A stretch of DNA of 14,161 bases from Bacillota bacterium (lineage in GTDB: Bacteria; Bacillota; Clostridia; Peptostreptococcales; Anaerovoracaceae): assembly GCA_016284485.1 (NCBI GenBank), contig JAEEOX010000077.1:1-14161 (forward strand), in the 5' to 3' direction. Shown in pieces: positions 1-7,739 of the stretch (positions within the stretch are counted from its first letter, which is position 1; each line of letters starts with the position of its first letter). The translations under genes were made by a program, and so were the position numbers. The notes beneath the pieces are model-generated. The model was not told where the DNA came from and did no database searches. It worked only from the letters and a program-made list of their open reading frames with translations.

Positions 1-1
1 G

Positions 2-3000
2 GAAGGTACAACAGAGATAACTCTTGCAGATACTGTGATCGCTGCGCTTGGCCACGCCTGGGACGAGGGCAAGGTCACAACCGAACCCACATGCACAGAG
101 ACAGGAGTAAAGACCTTCACCTGCACACGCTGCGGCGAGACAAGAACTGAGACGATCGAAGCTCTTGGCCACGATCTTACTAAGACAGAGGCTAAGGCAT
201 CGACCTGCACAGAACCCGGCAACATCGAGTACTGGACATGCGAGCGTTGCGGAAAGATCTTCTCGGACGCGGAAGGCACAACGGAGATAACACTCGCAGA
301 AACCGTGATCAATGCGCTTGGCCATGCCTGGGACGAGGGCAAGGTAACGACTGAACCAACTTGCACAACTGAAGGCGTCAAGACCTTCACCTGCACGCGC
401 TGTGGAGAGACCAGAACTGAGGCTATCGAAGCTCTTGGCCACAATCTAACTAAGACCGAAGCCAAGGATGCGACATGCACAGAGCCCGGTAACATCGAGT
501 ACTGGACCTGCGAGCGTTGCGGTAAGATCTTCTCAGATGCAGAGGGCACAATAGAAATCGCGCTTGCAGATACGGTGATCAATGCTCTCGGCCATACCTG
601 GGATGAAGGAGTCGTCACAACAGAACCCACCTGCACGACAGAGGGCGTCAAGACCTTCACTTGCACACGCTGCGGAGAAACCAGAACTGAGACAATTGAA
701 GCTCTTGGCCACAATCTTATTAAGACTGAAGCCAAGAATGCAACCTGCACCGAAGCAGGCAACATCGAGTACTGGACATGCGAGCGTTGCGGAAAGATCT
801 TCTCGGATGCGGAAGGTACAACAGAGATCACATTAGAAGATACAGTGATCAATGCTCTCGGTCATGCTTGGGACGAGGGTGTCGTCACAACAGAGCCGAC
901 ATGCACAGAAACAGGCGTAAAGACCTTCACCTGCACACGCTGCGGTGAAACAAGGACTGAGACGATAGAAGCTCTTGGTCACAACCTTACTGCAACGCCC
1001 GCAGTAGCAGCAACATGCACAGAACCCGGCAACATCGCTTACTGGACATGCGAGAGATGCGACAAGATTTTCTCCGACGCAGAAGGAACGACCGAAATCA
1101 CACTGGCAGACACCGTGATCCATGCAACCGGCCACGACTATGGCACACCGGTCTACACATGGTCCGAGGACAATTCAACTGTAGCTGCTGTTGCGATCTG
1201 CAGGAATAATCCGGGTCACATTGTGACAGAGGAGGTAAGCACCACCTACGAGGATGTAGTGGCTGCAACCTGTGAGGGAGCCGGTTCGAGAGTGTTCACC
1301 GCAACCTTTACGAAAGAGCAGTTCAGCACCCAGACCAGAACGGTGGCAACCGACCCGATCGGTCACGATTACGATAAGCCGACCTATGTCTGGTCAGATG
1401 ATAGATCCACTGTGACCGCCACAGCGATCTGCAAGAACGATCAGACCCACATCCTGACAGAGACAGTCAATACAACAAAAGATACGACCCCCGCCACCTG
1501 TGAGGAAGACGGAAAGACAGTCTACACCGCAGAGTTCGAAAATGTTTTGTTCGAGACTCAGACGGAGACAGTGGTCATAGCTGCGACCGGTCACGATTAT
1601 GAAAGCCCCTCCTATGAATGGGCTGAAGATTATTCGACAGTGACCGCCAGAGCGGTCTGCAAGAACGATAAGACCCACATCCTGACGGAGACTGCCGATA
1701 CCACAAAAGACACAACTCCTGCCACCTGCGAGACAGCGGGACAGGTAACCTACACCGCAGAGTTCACGAATGTTTTGTTCGAGACTCAGACGACTACGGT
1801 AACCACTCCTGCAATCGGTCACCTTTACGGTGAGCCCACATACGAATGGTCGGCTGACAAGTCGACCTGCACAGCAACTGCGGTCTGCAGCAACGACCCG
1901 AGCCACATTCTGACAGAGACTGCAACGGCCACAAGTGTGATCACAACAGAGGCTACCTGCGAGACCGAAGGACTCAGGACATTCACAGCAACCTTCGAAA
2001 ACGACAAGTTTGCGACTCAGACTGCCACGGAAGTGATCCCGGCCAAGGGGCACACTCTCGTTGCAACGGCGGCTGTTGAGCCAACCTGTACGGAGGCAGG
2101 AAACTCTGCTTACTGGACCTGCAGCGTCTGCAGCAAGTATTTCTCGGACGCAGAAGGTGCACATGCGATCGCTGAAGGCAGCTGGGTGCTTCCCGCAAAG
2201 GGACACAGCCTGGTCAAGACCGACGCTCACCCGGCAACCTGCACGGAGCCCGGCAACAGCGCTTACTGGACCTGCAGTGCCTGCGGAGAGCACTTCTCAG
2301 ATGAACTGGCCACAGCGATCATCGCTGAAGGCAACTGGATCATCCCGGCAGCCGGCCATATCTGGGACAACGGTGTGGTTACGACCGCGGCGACCTGCAC
2401 AGCAGAAGGAGAGAAACTCTTCACCTGCACAGTCTGCGGAGCGACCAGGACTGAAGTCATAGCTAAACTGCCTCACACCATCAGAGAAGTGGCTGCAGTA
2501 GCTCCTACGTGCACACTGCCCGGCAACTCCACATACTATGTATGCGACAGCTGCGGACATTTCTTCTCAGATGCTGAGGGCACCACAGAGCTTGAGGAAG
2601 GCAGCTGGATCATCCCGGCCAACGGCCATACCTGGGGCGAGTGGGTAGTGATAACAGCACCCGACTGTGTCAACCAAGGAAGCGAACAGCGTACCTGCAC
2701 GGTCTGCGGAGCCACAGAGAGCCAGAACCTGGATCCCAACGGACATACATGGGCTGATGAATACACCATCGATCAGGAGCCTGACTGCACCACGGACGGA
2801 AGCAAGTCCAAGCACTGTCTGTTCTGCGATCAGAGAACGGACGTCGTAGTGATACCGGCTCTTGGACACGACTGGGACACTGAGAATGTAGTGTTCAACT
2901 GGTCTGAGGACCTGAGCTCTGCCGAGGCAGTATTCACCTGCAAGAGGAATCACAGTCACGTGGAGACTCTCCAGGCAGCCGTAACGTCCGAGACAGCGGC

Positions 3001-3994
3001 AGGAATCATCACCTACACCGCAAGTGTAGTGTTCGAGAACGCCACTTACACCGATACCAAGACGGCCAACGCGCACGAGGTCATCAGGATCTCAGGCAAG
3101 AACCGTTACGAGACATGTATCAAGATCGCTGATTACTTCATTGAGAGAAGCGGATCGGATAAGCTTCAGGCTGTAGTTCTCGCCACCGGCAAGGACTTCC
3201 CGGATGCCCTTACAGGAGCATATCTGGCTAACGTGAACAATGCACCCATCATGCTGATAGATGCATCGAGTTCAGCCAGGATCACAACATATATCAAGAA
3301 CCACCTTGCCGCAGATGGAACTGTTTACGTCCTGGGCGGAAAGGGAGCTGTAGATGACAGCTGGCTGGCCGATCTCAGCGGATACACTGTGAAGAGGATG
3401 GACGGCAAGAACAGGTTTGAGACGAACCTGTCCATTCTGGAGGAATCAGGTGCGAAGGGTGGAGACATCTTCGTCTGCACAGGATCAAACTACGCCGACT
3501 CACTGAGCGCATCGGGCATCAGGATGCCCATACTCATCGTCGGAGGTACTCTGAGCGATGAGCAGAAGCAGTATCTGGAAGGCGGCAGCTGGAACTTCCA
3601 CCTGGTTGGAGGCACGTCTGTTGTCACAGAAAGTGTGGAGAATGAACTCAAGGCTTACGGAACCATTGCAGACAGGACCTACGGCAAGGACAGATACCTT
3701 ACGTCCAAGGCCATGGCTGAGAGATTCATAGGTGAGACACACGAGGCTGTGCTGGCTTACGGAGCCAACTTCCCCGACGGACTTTGCGGAGGCCCCCTGG
3801 CATACACCATGGGCGCGCCCATAATCCTGTCAGGTTCAACTCCTGCCACGAATGCTGCCGGCATCCAGTACACCACCGGCATGAATATCACATCCGGACT
3901 GGTACTGGGCGGATCTGCGCTGATCGATGATCAGACTGTAAGGACAACCTTCAGCATGAGGGAGTCAGACGAGATCATGATCTATGAGCAGTAA
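2..3994 (+). CDS. Giant secreted Cys-rich repeat protein with C-terminal CWB2 cell-wall-binding repeats (5' partial)
   Basis: The reading frame is open at the left edge, so the true start and signal peptide lie outside the window; the GTG at 35 is internal to a repeat. The visible part has three zones. From 44 to 1123 there are four 90-residue units, each with two CxxC pairs (TCTRCGE and WTCERCGK types) and GH-W/GH-L motifs. From 1130 to 2047 there are four 76-77-residue units beginning GH-Y. From 2048 to about 3060 there are further divergent CxxC units, two of them 51 residues long. From about 3082 to the stop come three putative cell wall binding repeats of the CWB2 family (PF04122). Their starts are marked by SGKNRYET (~3087), DGKNRFET (~3392) and YGKDRYLT (~3670), each followed by FPDAL-, YADSL- or FPDGL-like segments. 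In Clostridia, triple CWB2 modules attach proteins non-covalently to cell-wall polymers. The repeats therefore probably form a long stalk or binding surface outside the cell, possibly as an adhesin. Ligand and metal binding are not shown by the sequence. A hairpin follows the TAA stop. Confidence 0.9.
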   Translation, partial: EGTTEITLADTVIAALGHAWDEGKVTTEPTCTETGVKTFTCTRCGETRTETIEALGHDLTKTEAKASTCTEPGNIEYWTCERCGKIFSDAEGTTEITLAETVINALGHAWDEGKVTTEPTCTTEGVKTFTCTRCGETRTEAIEALGHNLTKTEAKDATCTEPGNIEYWTCERCGKIFSDAEGTIEIALADTVINALGHTWDEGVVTTEPTCTTEGVKTFTCTRCGETRTETIEALGHNLIKTEAKNATCTEAGNIEYWTCERCGKIFSDAEGTTEITLEDTVINALGHAWDEGVVTTEPTCTETGVKTFTCTRCGETRTETIEALGHNLTATPAVAATCTEPGNIAYWTCERCDKIFSDAEGTTEITLADTVIHATGHDYGTPVYTWSEDNSTVAAVAICRNNPGHIVTEEVSTTYEDVVAATCEGAGSRVFTATFTKEQFSTQTRTVATDPIGHDYDKPTYVWSDDRSTVTATAICKNDQTHILTETVNTTKDTTPATCEEDGKTVYTAEFENVLFETQTETVVIAATGHDYESPSYEWAEDYSTVTARAVCKNDKTHILTETADTTKDTTPATCETAGQVTYTAEFTNVLFETQTTTVTTPAIGHLYGEPTYEWSADKSTCTATAVCSNDPSHILTETATATSVITTEATCETEGLRTFTATFENDKFATQTATEVIPAKGHTLVATAAVEPTCTEAGNSAYWTCSVCSKYFSDAEGAHAIAEGSWVLPAKGHSLVKTDAHPATCTEPGNSAYWTCSACGEHFSDELATAIIAEGNWIIPAAGHIWDNGVVTTAATCTAEGEKLFTCTVCGATRTEVIAKLPHTIREVAAVAPTCTLPGNSTYYVCDSCGHFFSDAEGTTELEEGSWIIPANGHTWGEWVVITAPDCVNQGSEQRTCTVCGATESQNLDPNGHTWADEYTIDQEPDCTTDGSKSKHCLFCDQRTDVVVIPALGHDWDTENVVFNWSEDLSSAEAVFTCKRNHSHVETLQAAVTSETAAGIITYTASVVFENATYTDTKTANAHEVIRISGKNRYETCIKIADYFIERSGSDKLQAVVLATGKDFPDALTGAYLANVNNAPIMLIDASSSARITTYIKNHLAADGTVYVLGGKGAVDDSWLADLSGYTVKRMDGKNRFETNLSILEESGAKGGDIFVCTGSNYADSLSASGIRMPILIVGGTLSDEQKQYLEGGSWNFHLVGGTSVVTESVENELKAYGTIADRTYGKDRYLTSKAMAERFIGETHEAVLAYGANFPDGLCGGPLAYTMGAPIILSGSTPATNAAGIQYTTGMNITSGLVLGGSALIDDQTVRTTFSMRESDEIMIYEQ
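44..1123 (+). repeat. Four tandem 270-bp coding repeats (90 residues each)
   Basis: Units begin at 44, 314, 584 and 854, exactly 270 bp apart, and the zone ends at 1123 where the GH-Y repeats begin. A partial unit precedes at 2-43. Each unit is a 39-residue module (ALGHAWDEG...CTRCGE) followed by a 51-residue module (ALGHDL...CERCGK...SDAEGTTEI). The units are very similar in DNA as well as protein, with differences mostly at third positions. This suggests recent duplication or ongoing homogenisation. Copy number probably varies between strains, and assemblies may collapse here. Confidence 0.95.
1130..2047 (+). repeat. Four tandem coding repeats of 228-231 bp, second type
   Basis: Units start at GH-Y motifs at 1130, 1361, 1589 and 1817, giving lengths of 231, 228, 228 and 231 bp (76 or 77 residues). 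Each contains a Y-x-W-S/A-x-D-x-S-T segment, an AxC(K/R/S)N(D/N) segment followed by HI(L/V)TE, a single Cys in an ATCE context, and an FET/FAT/FST-Q-T segment near the end. They carry two isolated Cys instead of CxxC pairs, so they are a different module from the preceding 90-residue unit. A related diverged copy seems to occur just before the CWB2 modules (about 2869-3060, GHDWDTENVVFNWSED). Confidence 0.9.
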
Positions 3995-4023
3995 TCTGTT
4001 CACTTGTAAATAACGCATAACAA

Positions 4024-4051
4024 AAGCGGCTGCCCGCCTGGGCAGCCGCTT
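4024..4051. terminator. Bidirectional intrinsic terminator between convergent genes
   Basis: A perfect 12-bp stem (AAGCGGCTGCCC paired with GGGCAGCCGCTT) encloses the 4-nt loop GCCT. It sits 29 nt after the stop at 3994 and 24 nt beyond the end of the convergent gene at 4076-4444. The + side has a weak T tract (TTGCTGTTTTC) and the - side reads CTTTTGTTATG, so it may serve both strands, imperfectly. Confidence 0.85.
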
Positions 4052-4075
4052 GCTGTTTTCGTACGAATCAAGAAA

Positions 4076-4444
4076 TCAGATCTTCTCGATCTTGGCATCT
4101 ACAGCATTCTTCTTTACGCTCTCGATGCCGTTCAGGCAGCTCTTCATGGCCTTGTAGCCTTCGCTTACGGCGATGATCTGGCCATTGGTAGCCTTAAGAC
4201 GGAAGCGGATCTCACCAGCTTTATCCGTGTAGACCTCAAACTTGGGGTGCTTCTCAACAGCGTATCCCTCAACTGTCTGATCCTCTACGGGAGCAACAGG
4301 TGCGTTCTTCTGTACGCTGGCGATGCCATTTCTGCAGGATTTCTCTGATGCATATACTTCGGAAGTAGCGATTACTTCACCGTTGCCGGCCTTAAGATCG
4401 AATTTGACTCCGGTCTTCGTTTCTTTAATGACAAATTTACCCAT
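4076..4444 (-). CDS. DUF1508 / YegP-like two-repeat protein
   Basis: A 122-residue soluble protein built of two copies of the DUF1508 (YegP) module, at about residues 3-48 and 69-115. Each copy shows the family pattern: F-x(n)-F-x-L-K-A-x-N-G-(E/Q)-(V/I)-I-A-x-SE-x-Y, a Lys/Ser-Cys segment (SEKSCRNGI, AMKSCLNGI), then S-V-(Q/K)-K-N-A. A short linker (VAPVEDQTVEG) joins them. The biochemical role of DUF1508 proteins is poorly known; in Enterobacteria the name is YegP. The ATG at 4444 is chosen because an AGGAGG at 4453-4458 on the minus strand lies 8 nt upstream. The gene has its own promoter and is divergent from the metallophosphoesterase operon, so it is probably a monocistron. Confidence 0.88.
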   Translation of the reverse strand: MGKFVIKETKTGVKFDLKAGNGEVIATSEVYASEKSCRNGIASVQKNAPVAPVEDQTVEGYAVEKHPKFEVYTDKAGEIRFRLKATNGQIIAVSEGYKAMKSCLNGIESVKKNAVDAKIEKI

Positions 4445-4476
4445 CGGAAGGTCCTCCTTATAATTATTCTCTTTTT

Positions 4477-4505
4477 AGTATATTTCACAACAATCAAAAA
4501 AACAA
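4477..4505 (-). promoter_or_regulatory. Promoter of the DUF1508 gene
   Basis: On the minus strand, -35 TTGTTT (4500-4505) is followed by a 17-bp spacer and -10 TATACT (4477-4482), upstream of the AGGAGG and ATG of the DUF1508 gene. The fit to a sigma-A promoter is good. Confidence 0.65.
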
Positions 4506-4555
4506 GTTTTTTGTTGCACTTAAGCAAGCAGGAGCAAAAAATCTGCGCAGTTTTA

Positions 4556-4564
4556 TGATATAAT
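4556..4564 (+). promoter_or_regulatory. Extended -10 promoter of the envelope operon
   Basis: TGA followed directly by TATAAT (4559-4564) is an extended -10 element 22 nt before the ATG at 4587. No good -35 is seen at the expected distance; the region is an A tract (4536-4541). This is the only promoter-like site found for the three genes at 4587-9707. Confidence 0.6.
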
Positions 4565-4586
4565 ACATAATGAGGTAGTATAGCGC

Positions 4587-5783
4587 ATGAGATTAACTAT
4601 AATGATAGCTTTATATGCGGCAGCGATACTGGCGGCCGTGGGTGTTTTGTTCGGGCCTCTCAGAAGGGCTGTGGACCCGGAAAGGAAACATCCACTGAGG
4701 GTGGCGGTGCCCATTCTGATCGTGCTTGTCATGGGTGCATTTCCTGTGATAGGGGCGGTCACTCCGGACGGACCGCTGTGCTGGTTTTTCCAGAAGTGGG
4801 GCAACATATTCCTGGGCATTTTCATCTATTTCTTCGGCCCGCTCCTGATCCTGTCGCTGTGTCTTCTGATATACGGTTTAATATACAGGGCGAAGCGTCA
4901 CGAGAGATGGAGGCCGGGGAGAACCATATCGGCCGCGGTACTGGCTGTATCTTTAATAGCCACAGCTGTGCTGAACGTCAGCGGCTGGAACACAGCTCAC
5001 GATGTCAAGGTCACCGGCTACCAGCTGCCAAAGGAGATGCTGGGCCTGGATGAGCCCATGAGGATCGTGTTGATCTCTGACCTGCACATCGGCGTCAATT
5101 CCGGCACCGAACTCTACAGGGAGATGGTGGAGAAGGTCAATGAGCAGGATGCAGATCTGGTGGTGGTCACCGGAGACCTGATAACCAGCTCATACGGTGC
5201 CATGAGGCATCCGGAGGAGTATGCCGCCATATTCAGTGAGATAAGGTCCAGGTACGGAGCATACGCGGTTTACGGCAATCACGACGTGGACGAACCGCTT
5301 CTTGGCGGCTTCACCTACATCGAAAAGGAAAAGGCGCTGAGGAATCCTGCCATGGAGTCCTGGGTCAGGTCCTGCGGATGGCAGCTTTTGGAGGATGAGG
5401 TGACGGAGGTGCCGGGCATTGACGGGATGCTTCTTGCCGGAAGGCGGGACGAGTCGAAACCCGGTGACGGCATCGATGAAAGGCTGCCGCTGAAGGAATT
5501 GCTGCGGGACACGGACCCGGACAAGAAGGTCTTGCTCCTCCAGCATGAGCCCACGGATCTCAGGGAACTTGGGGAAGACGGAGTTGCACTGTCGCTGAGC
5601 GGACATACTCACGACGGGCAGATATTCCCGGGAAATATATACTGCAGGATCTTCACCAGGCAGTCATACGGCATCAAGGACTGGGGCGACGCCAAGGCAA
5701 TAGTCACCTCGGGAGTGGGATATTACGGTCCGCCGCTGAGAGTAGGGACCATAAGCGAGATAGTAGTGATCGATCTTAACTGA
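4587..5783 (+). CDS. Membrane-anchored metallophosphoesterase (YkuE/YaeI-like)
   Basis: A 398-residue protein with about four N-terminal hydrophobic segments (residues ~3-24, 38-58, 73-100 and 113-131) followed by a calcineurin-like phosphoesterase domain. All metal-binding motifs of the fold are present: D165-x-H167 (ISDLHIG), GD at 196-197 (VVTGDL), GNHD at 230-233, H320 (LLQHEP) and GHTH at 339-342, then GQIFPGN. The ending SGVGYYGPPLRVG is typical of the YkuE/YaeI group, some members of which act on lipid-linked phosphates such as UDP-diacylglucosamine. Substrate here is unknown. The protein is presumably held at the membrane with a large catalytic C-terminal domain. The ATG follows a modest GAGG at 4572-4575. 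The next gene starts 32 nt after the stop, so the two are probably cotranscribed. Confidence 0.9.
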   Translation: MRLTIMIALYAAAILAAVGVLFGPLRRAVDPERKHPLRVAVPILIVLVMGAFPVIGAVTPDGPLCWFFQKWGNIFLGIFIYFFGPLLILSLCLLIYGLIYRAKRHERWRPGRTISAAVLAVSLIATAVLNVSGWNTAHDVKVTGYQLPKEMLGLDEPMRIVLISDLHIGVNSGTELYREMVEKVNEQDADLVVVTGDLITSSYGAMRHPEEYAAIFSEIRSRYGAYAVYGNHDVDEPLLGGFTYIEKEKALRNPAMESWVRSCGWQLLEDEVTEVPGIDGMLLAGRRDESKPGDGIDERLPLKELLRDTDPDKKVLLLQHEPTDLRELGEDGVALSLSGHTHDGQIFPGNIYCRIFTRQSYGIKDWGDAKAIVTSGVGYYGPPLRVGTISEIVVIDLN

Positions 5784-5815
5784 TCGAACATTCAAGAGAC
5801 AGGGAGAGTTTTTTT

Positions 5816-7711
5816 ATGGAAGAAAACAAGATCAATCCGCGCAAGGAATGGAAGAGAAGCGCCAGGCAGGTGATCAAGACTCACTACATACTGCTGGTTT
5901 TGGTCTGCGCAGTTCTTTTGTACTACGGTACGGAGTTCGGATACGTGAGGGCCAATGCGCAGAACATGTATCAGATGATCACCACCCATGACATTCAGTT
6001 CGGACAGACGCTCTTAAAGGGTTTCGAAACCAGCTTAGACGAGCCTTCGGACGAAGTGCAGTCTGCTCAGGATGCGGTCCTGGAGTCGCTGGTCAACAAC
6101 GACGCCGAAGCCGGACGTGACAAGGCAGACGAGCAGATGCAGGAATATGCAGACGGCAAGACCACCAATGAGATCACGGGCAGGAAGAACGGTATCTTCG
6201 CCGGAATCGCCAACACCATCTCGTCGGGCAGACTTTTCATGATACTGTACGACGGCTTCAATTCCATATTCAAGGATGGAAGGACAGCCTCGGTATTCGT
6301 CATCCTCCTGGACGTCATGTTCAGCGTGGCGGTCTGGGTTTTCCTTAAAAATCTGATCTCAGCCATCGCCAGGAGGATATACCTGGAGGCCAGGATGTAT
6401 GAGCAGGTGCCGGTCGCCCATGTTTTGCACTTCAGGCTGGTCAAAAGATGGATCAGGGCTTCTCTCACCATGCTGACGGTATATGTGATGGAGACCTTGT
6501 GGTGGTACACCATAGTAGGCGGTGTCATCAAGCACTATTCCTACAGAATGGTACCCTTCATCGTAGCTGAGAATCCCGACATCAAGCCGCTGAAAGCCAT
6601 CACCCTCTCCAGGAAGATGATGGACGGCCACAAGTGGGAATGCTTCAAACTCGACTTATCGTTCCTTCTCTGGAACATCCTGGGACTGGTGACCTTCGGA
6701 ATCACCGACTTCCTGTGGACTGCACCCTACACTGTTGCCACGCTCAGCGAGTACTACGCTTACGTCCGCGCTCAGGCCAAGGAGGCAGGGGTGGAAGGAA
6801 CCGAGCGTCTCGATGACATTTATCTCTTCGAGAAGGCTGAGGAGCAGTTCCTGAGGAAGACATATTCCGACGTCGAGGAGCAAAAGCACTTCATCGACGA
6901 GCACCGCGTGACTCTGGAGGGAAAGAAGGCCTTCTTTGCCAAGAACTTCGGCCTCTGGTTCGGTTCCACCGAAGAAAAGAAGATGTACGACGAAGTGGAT
7001 ACCCGCCGCCAGCAGATAGTGGAAGACCGTGCCGTGATCAAGGGCAAGATCTATCCGCAGAGACTGAACCCGCTGTGGCTGGAGAGCAACAACAACATCG
7101 TCAGGAACATCAGATACATCAGGACATACACCATCTGGTCCGTGATCCTCGTCTTCTTCGCATTCGCCTTTGTGGGCTGGTGCTGGGAGGTGGGTCTCCA
7201 CGTGGTCACCGACGGTGTCTTCGTGAACCGCGGATTCTTCCACGGACCGTGGCTTCCCATTTACGGAGGAGGAGTGGCCATGATCGTGGTGCTTCTCGCC
7301 AGATGGAGATCAAATCCGCCGGCGGAGCTGGTGAGCATCGTGGTGCTCTGCGGATGTGTGGAGTATTTCACGTCACTCTACCTGGAGGTCACCAAGGGCA
7401 TGCGCTGGTGGGACTACACGGGATACTTCCTTAACCTGAACGGAAGGATCTGCGGCGAAGGTCTCCTGGTGTTCGCAGTGGGAGGCATGGCTGCGGTATA
7501 CATCCTGGTTCCCATACTGGATGCCATGTGGTCCAGACTTAACCGCAAAATAATCATCCCGGTCTGCATCGTGCTTTTAGTGGCGTTCGCAGTGGACTTC
7601 GTATATTCAACCAAGGTGCCCAATGTGGGCGACGGAATAACCGACTATGCAGCGTATACTGAGGTAGAGGACGCCGGTCCTTCGGCAGCCCTGCCGGGAA
7701 GCGCAGGCTGA
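5816..7711 (+). CDS. DUF975 - CmpB-type ABC permease-like fusion membrane protein
   Basis: A 631-residue polytopic membrane protein. Residues ~10-320 match the DUF975 family: a first membrane helix at ~22-38, more helices at ~158-182 and 213-237, and the signature NPDIKPLKAITLSRKMMDGH followed by KWECFKLDLSFLLW and APYTVATLSEYY. Residues ~330-430 are a charged, probably cytoplasmic linker rich in Lys/Glu. Residues ~438-600 match the putative ABC-transporter permease family PF06541 (CmpB-like), with WCWEVGLHVVTDGVFVNRGF, the HGPWLPIYGGG segment, WWDYTGYFLNLNGRICGEGL, and helices at ~440-460, 485-496, 505-520, 548-568 and 578-597. The transported substrate is unknown. The ATG at 5816 follows AGGGAGAG at 5801-5808. 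No ATPase gene is adjacent, so transport activity is inference. Confidence 0.82.
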   Translation: MEENKINPRKEWKRSARQVIKTHYILLVLVCAVLLYYGTEFGYVRANAQNMYQMITTHDIQFGQTLLKGFETSLDEPSDEVQSAQDAVLESLVNNDAEAGRDKADEQMQEYADGKTTNEITGRKNGIFAGIANTISSGRLFMILYDGFNSIFKDGRTASVFVILLDVMFSVAVWVFLKNLISAIARRIYLEARMYEQVPVAHVLHFRLVKRWIRASLTMLTVYVMETLWWYTIVGGVIKHYSYRMVPFIVAENPDIKPLKAITLSRKMMDGHKWECFKLDLSFLLWNILGLVTFGITDFLWTAPYTVATLSEYYAYVRAQAKEAGVEGTERLDDIYLFEKAEEQFLRKTYSDVEEQKHFIDEHRVTLEGKKAFFAKNFGLWFGSTEEKKMYDEVDTRRQQIVEDRAVIKGKIYPQRLNPLWLESNNNIVRNIRYIRTYTIWSVILVFFAFAFVGWCWEVGLHVVTDGVFVNRGFFHGPWLPIYGGGVAMIVVLLARWRSNPPAELVSIVVLCGCVEYFTSLYLEVTKGMRWWDYTGYFLNLNGRICGEGLLVFAVGGMAAVYILVPILDAMWSRLNRKIIIPVCIVLLVAFAVDFVYSTKVPNVGDGITDYAAYTEVEDAGPSAALPGSAG

Positions 7712-7739
7712 CATCACCAGGAAACCGGAGATCAAGGAA

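Noticed and set aside
1394..2293. Long minus-strand open frame (299 codons) under the surface protein
   Set aside because: It is a shadow of the repeat protein: it has no ribosome-binding site, an implausible Cys/Arg-rich composition, and repeats that simply mirror the + strand.
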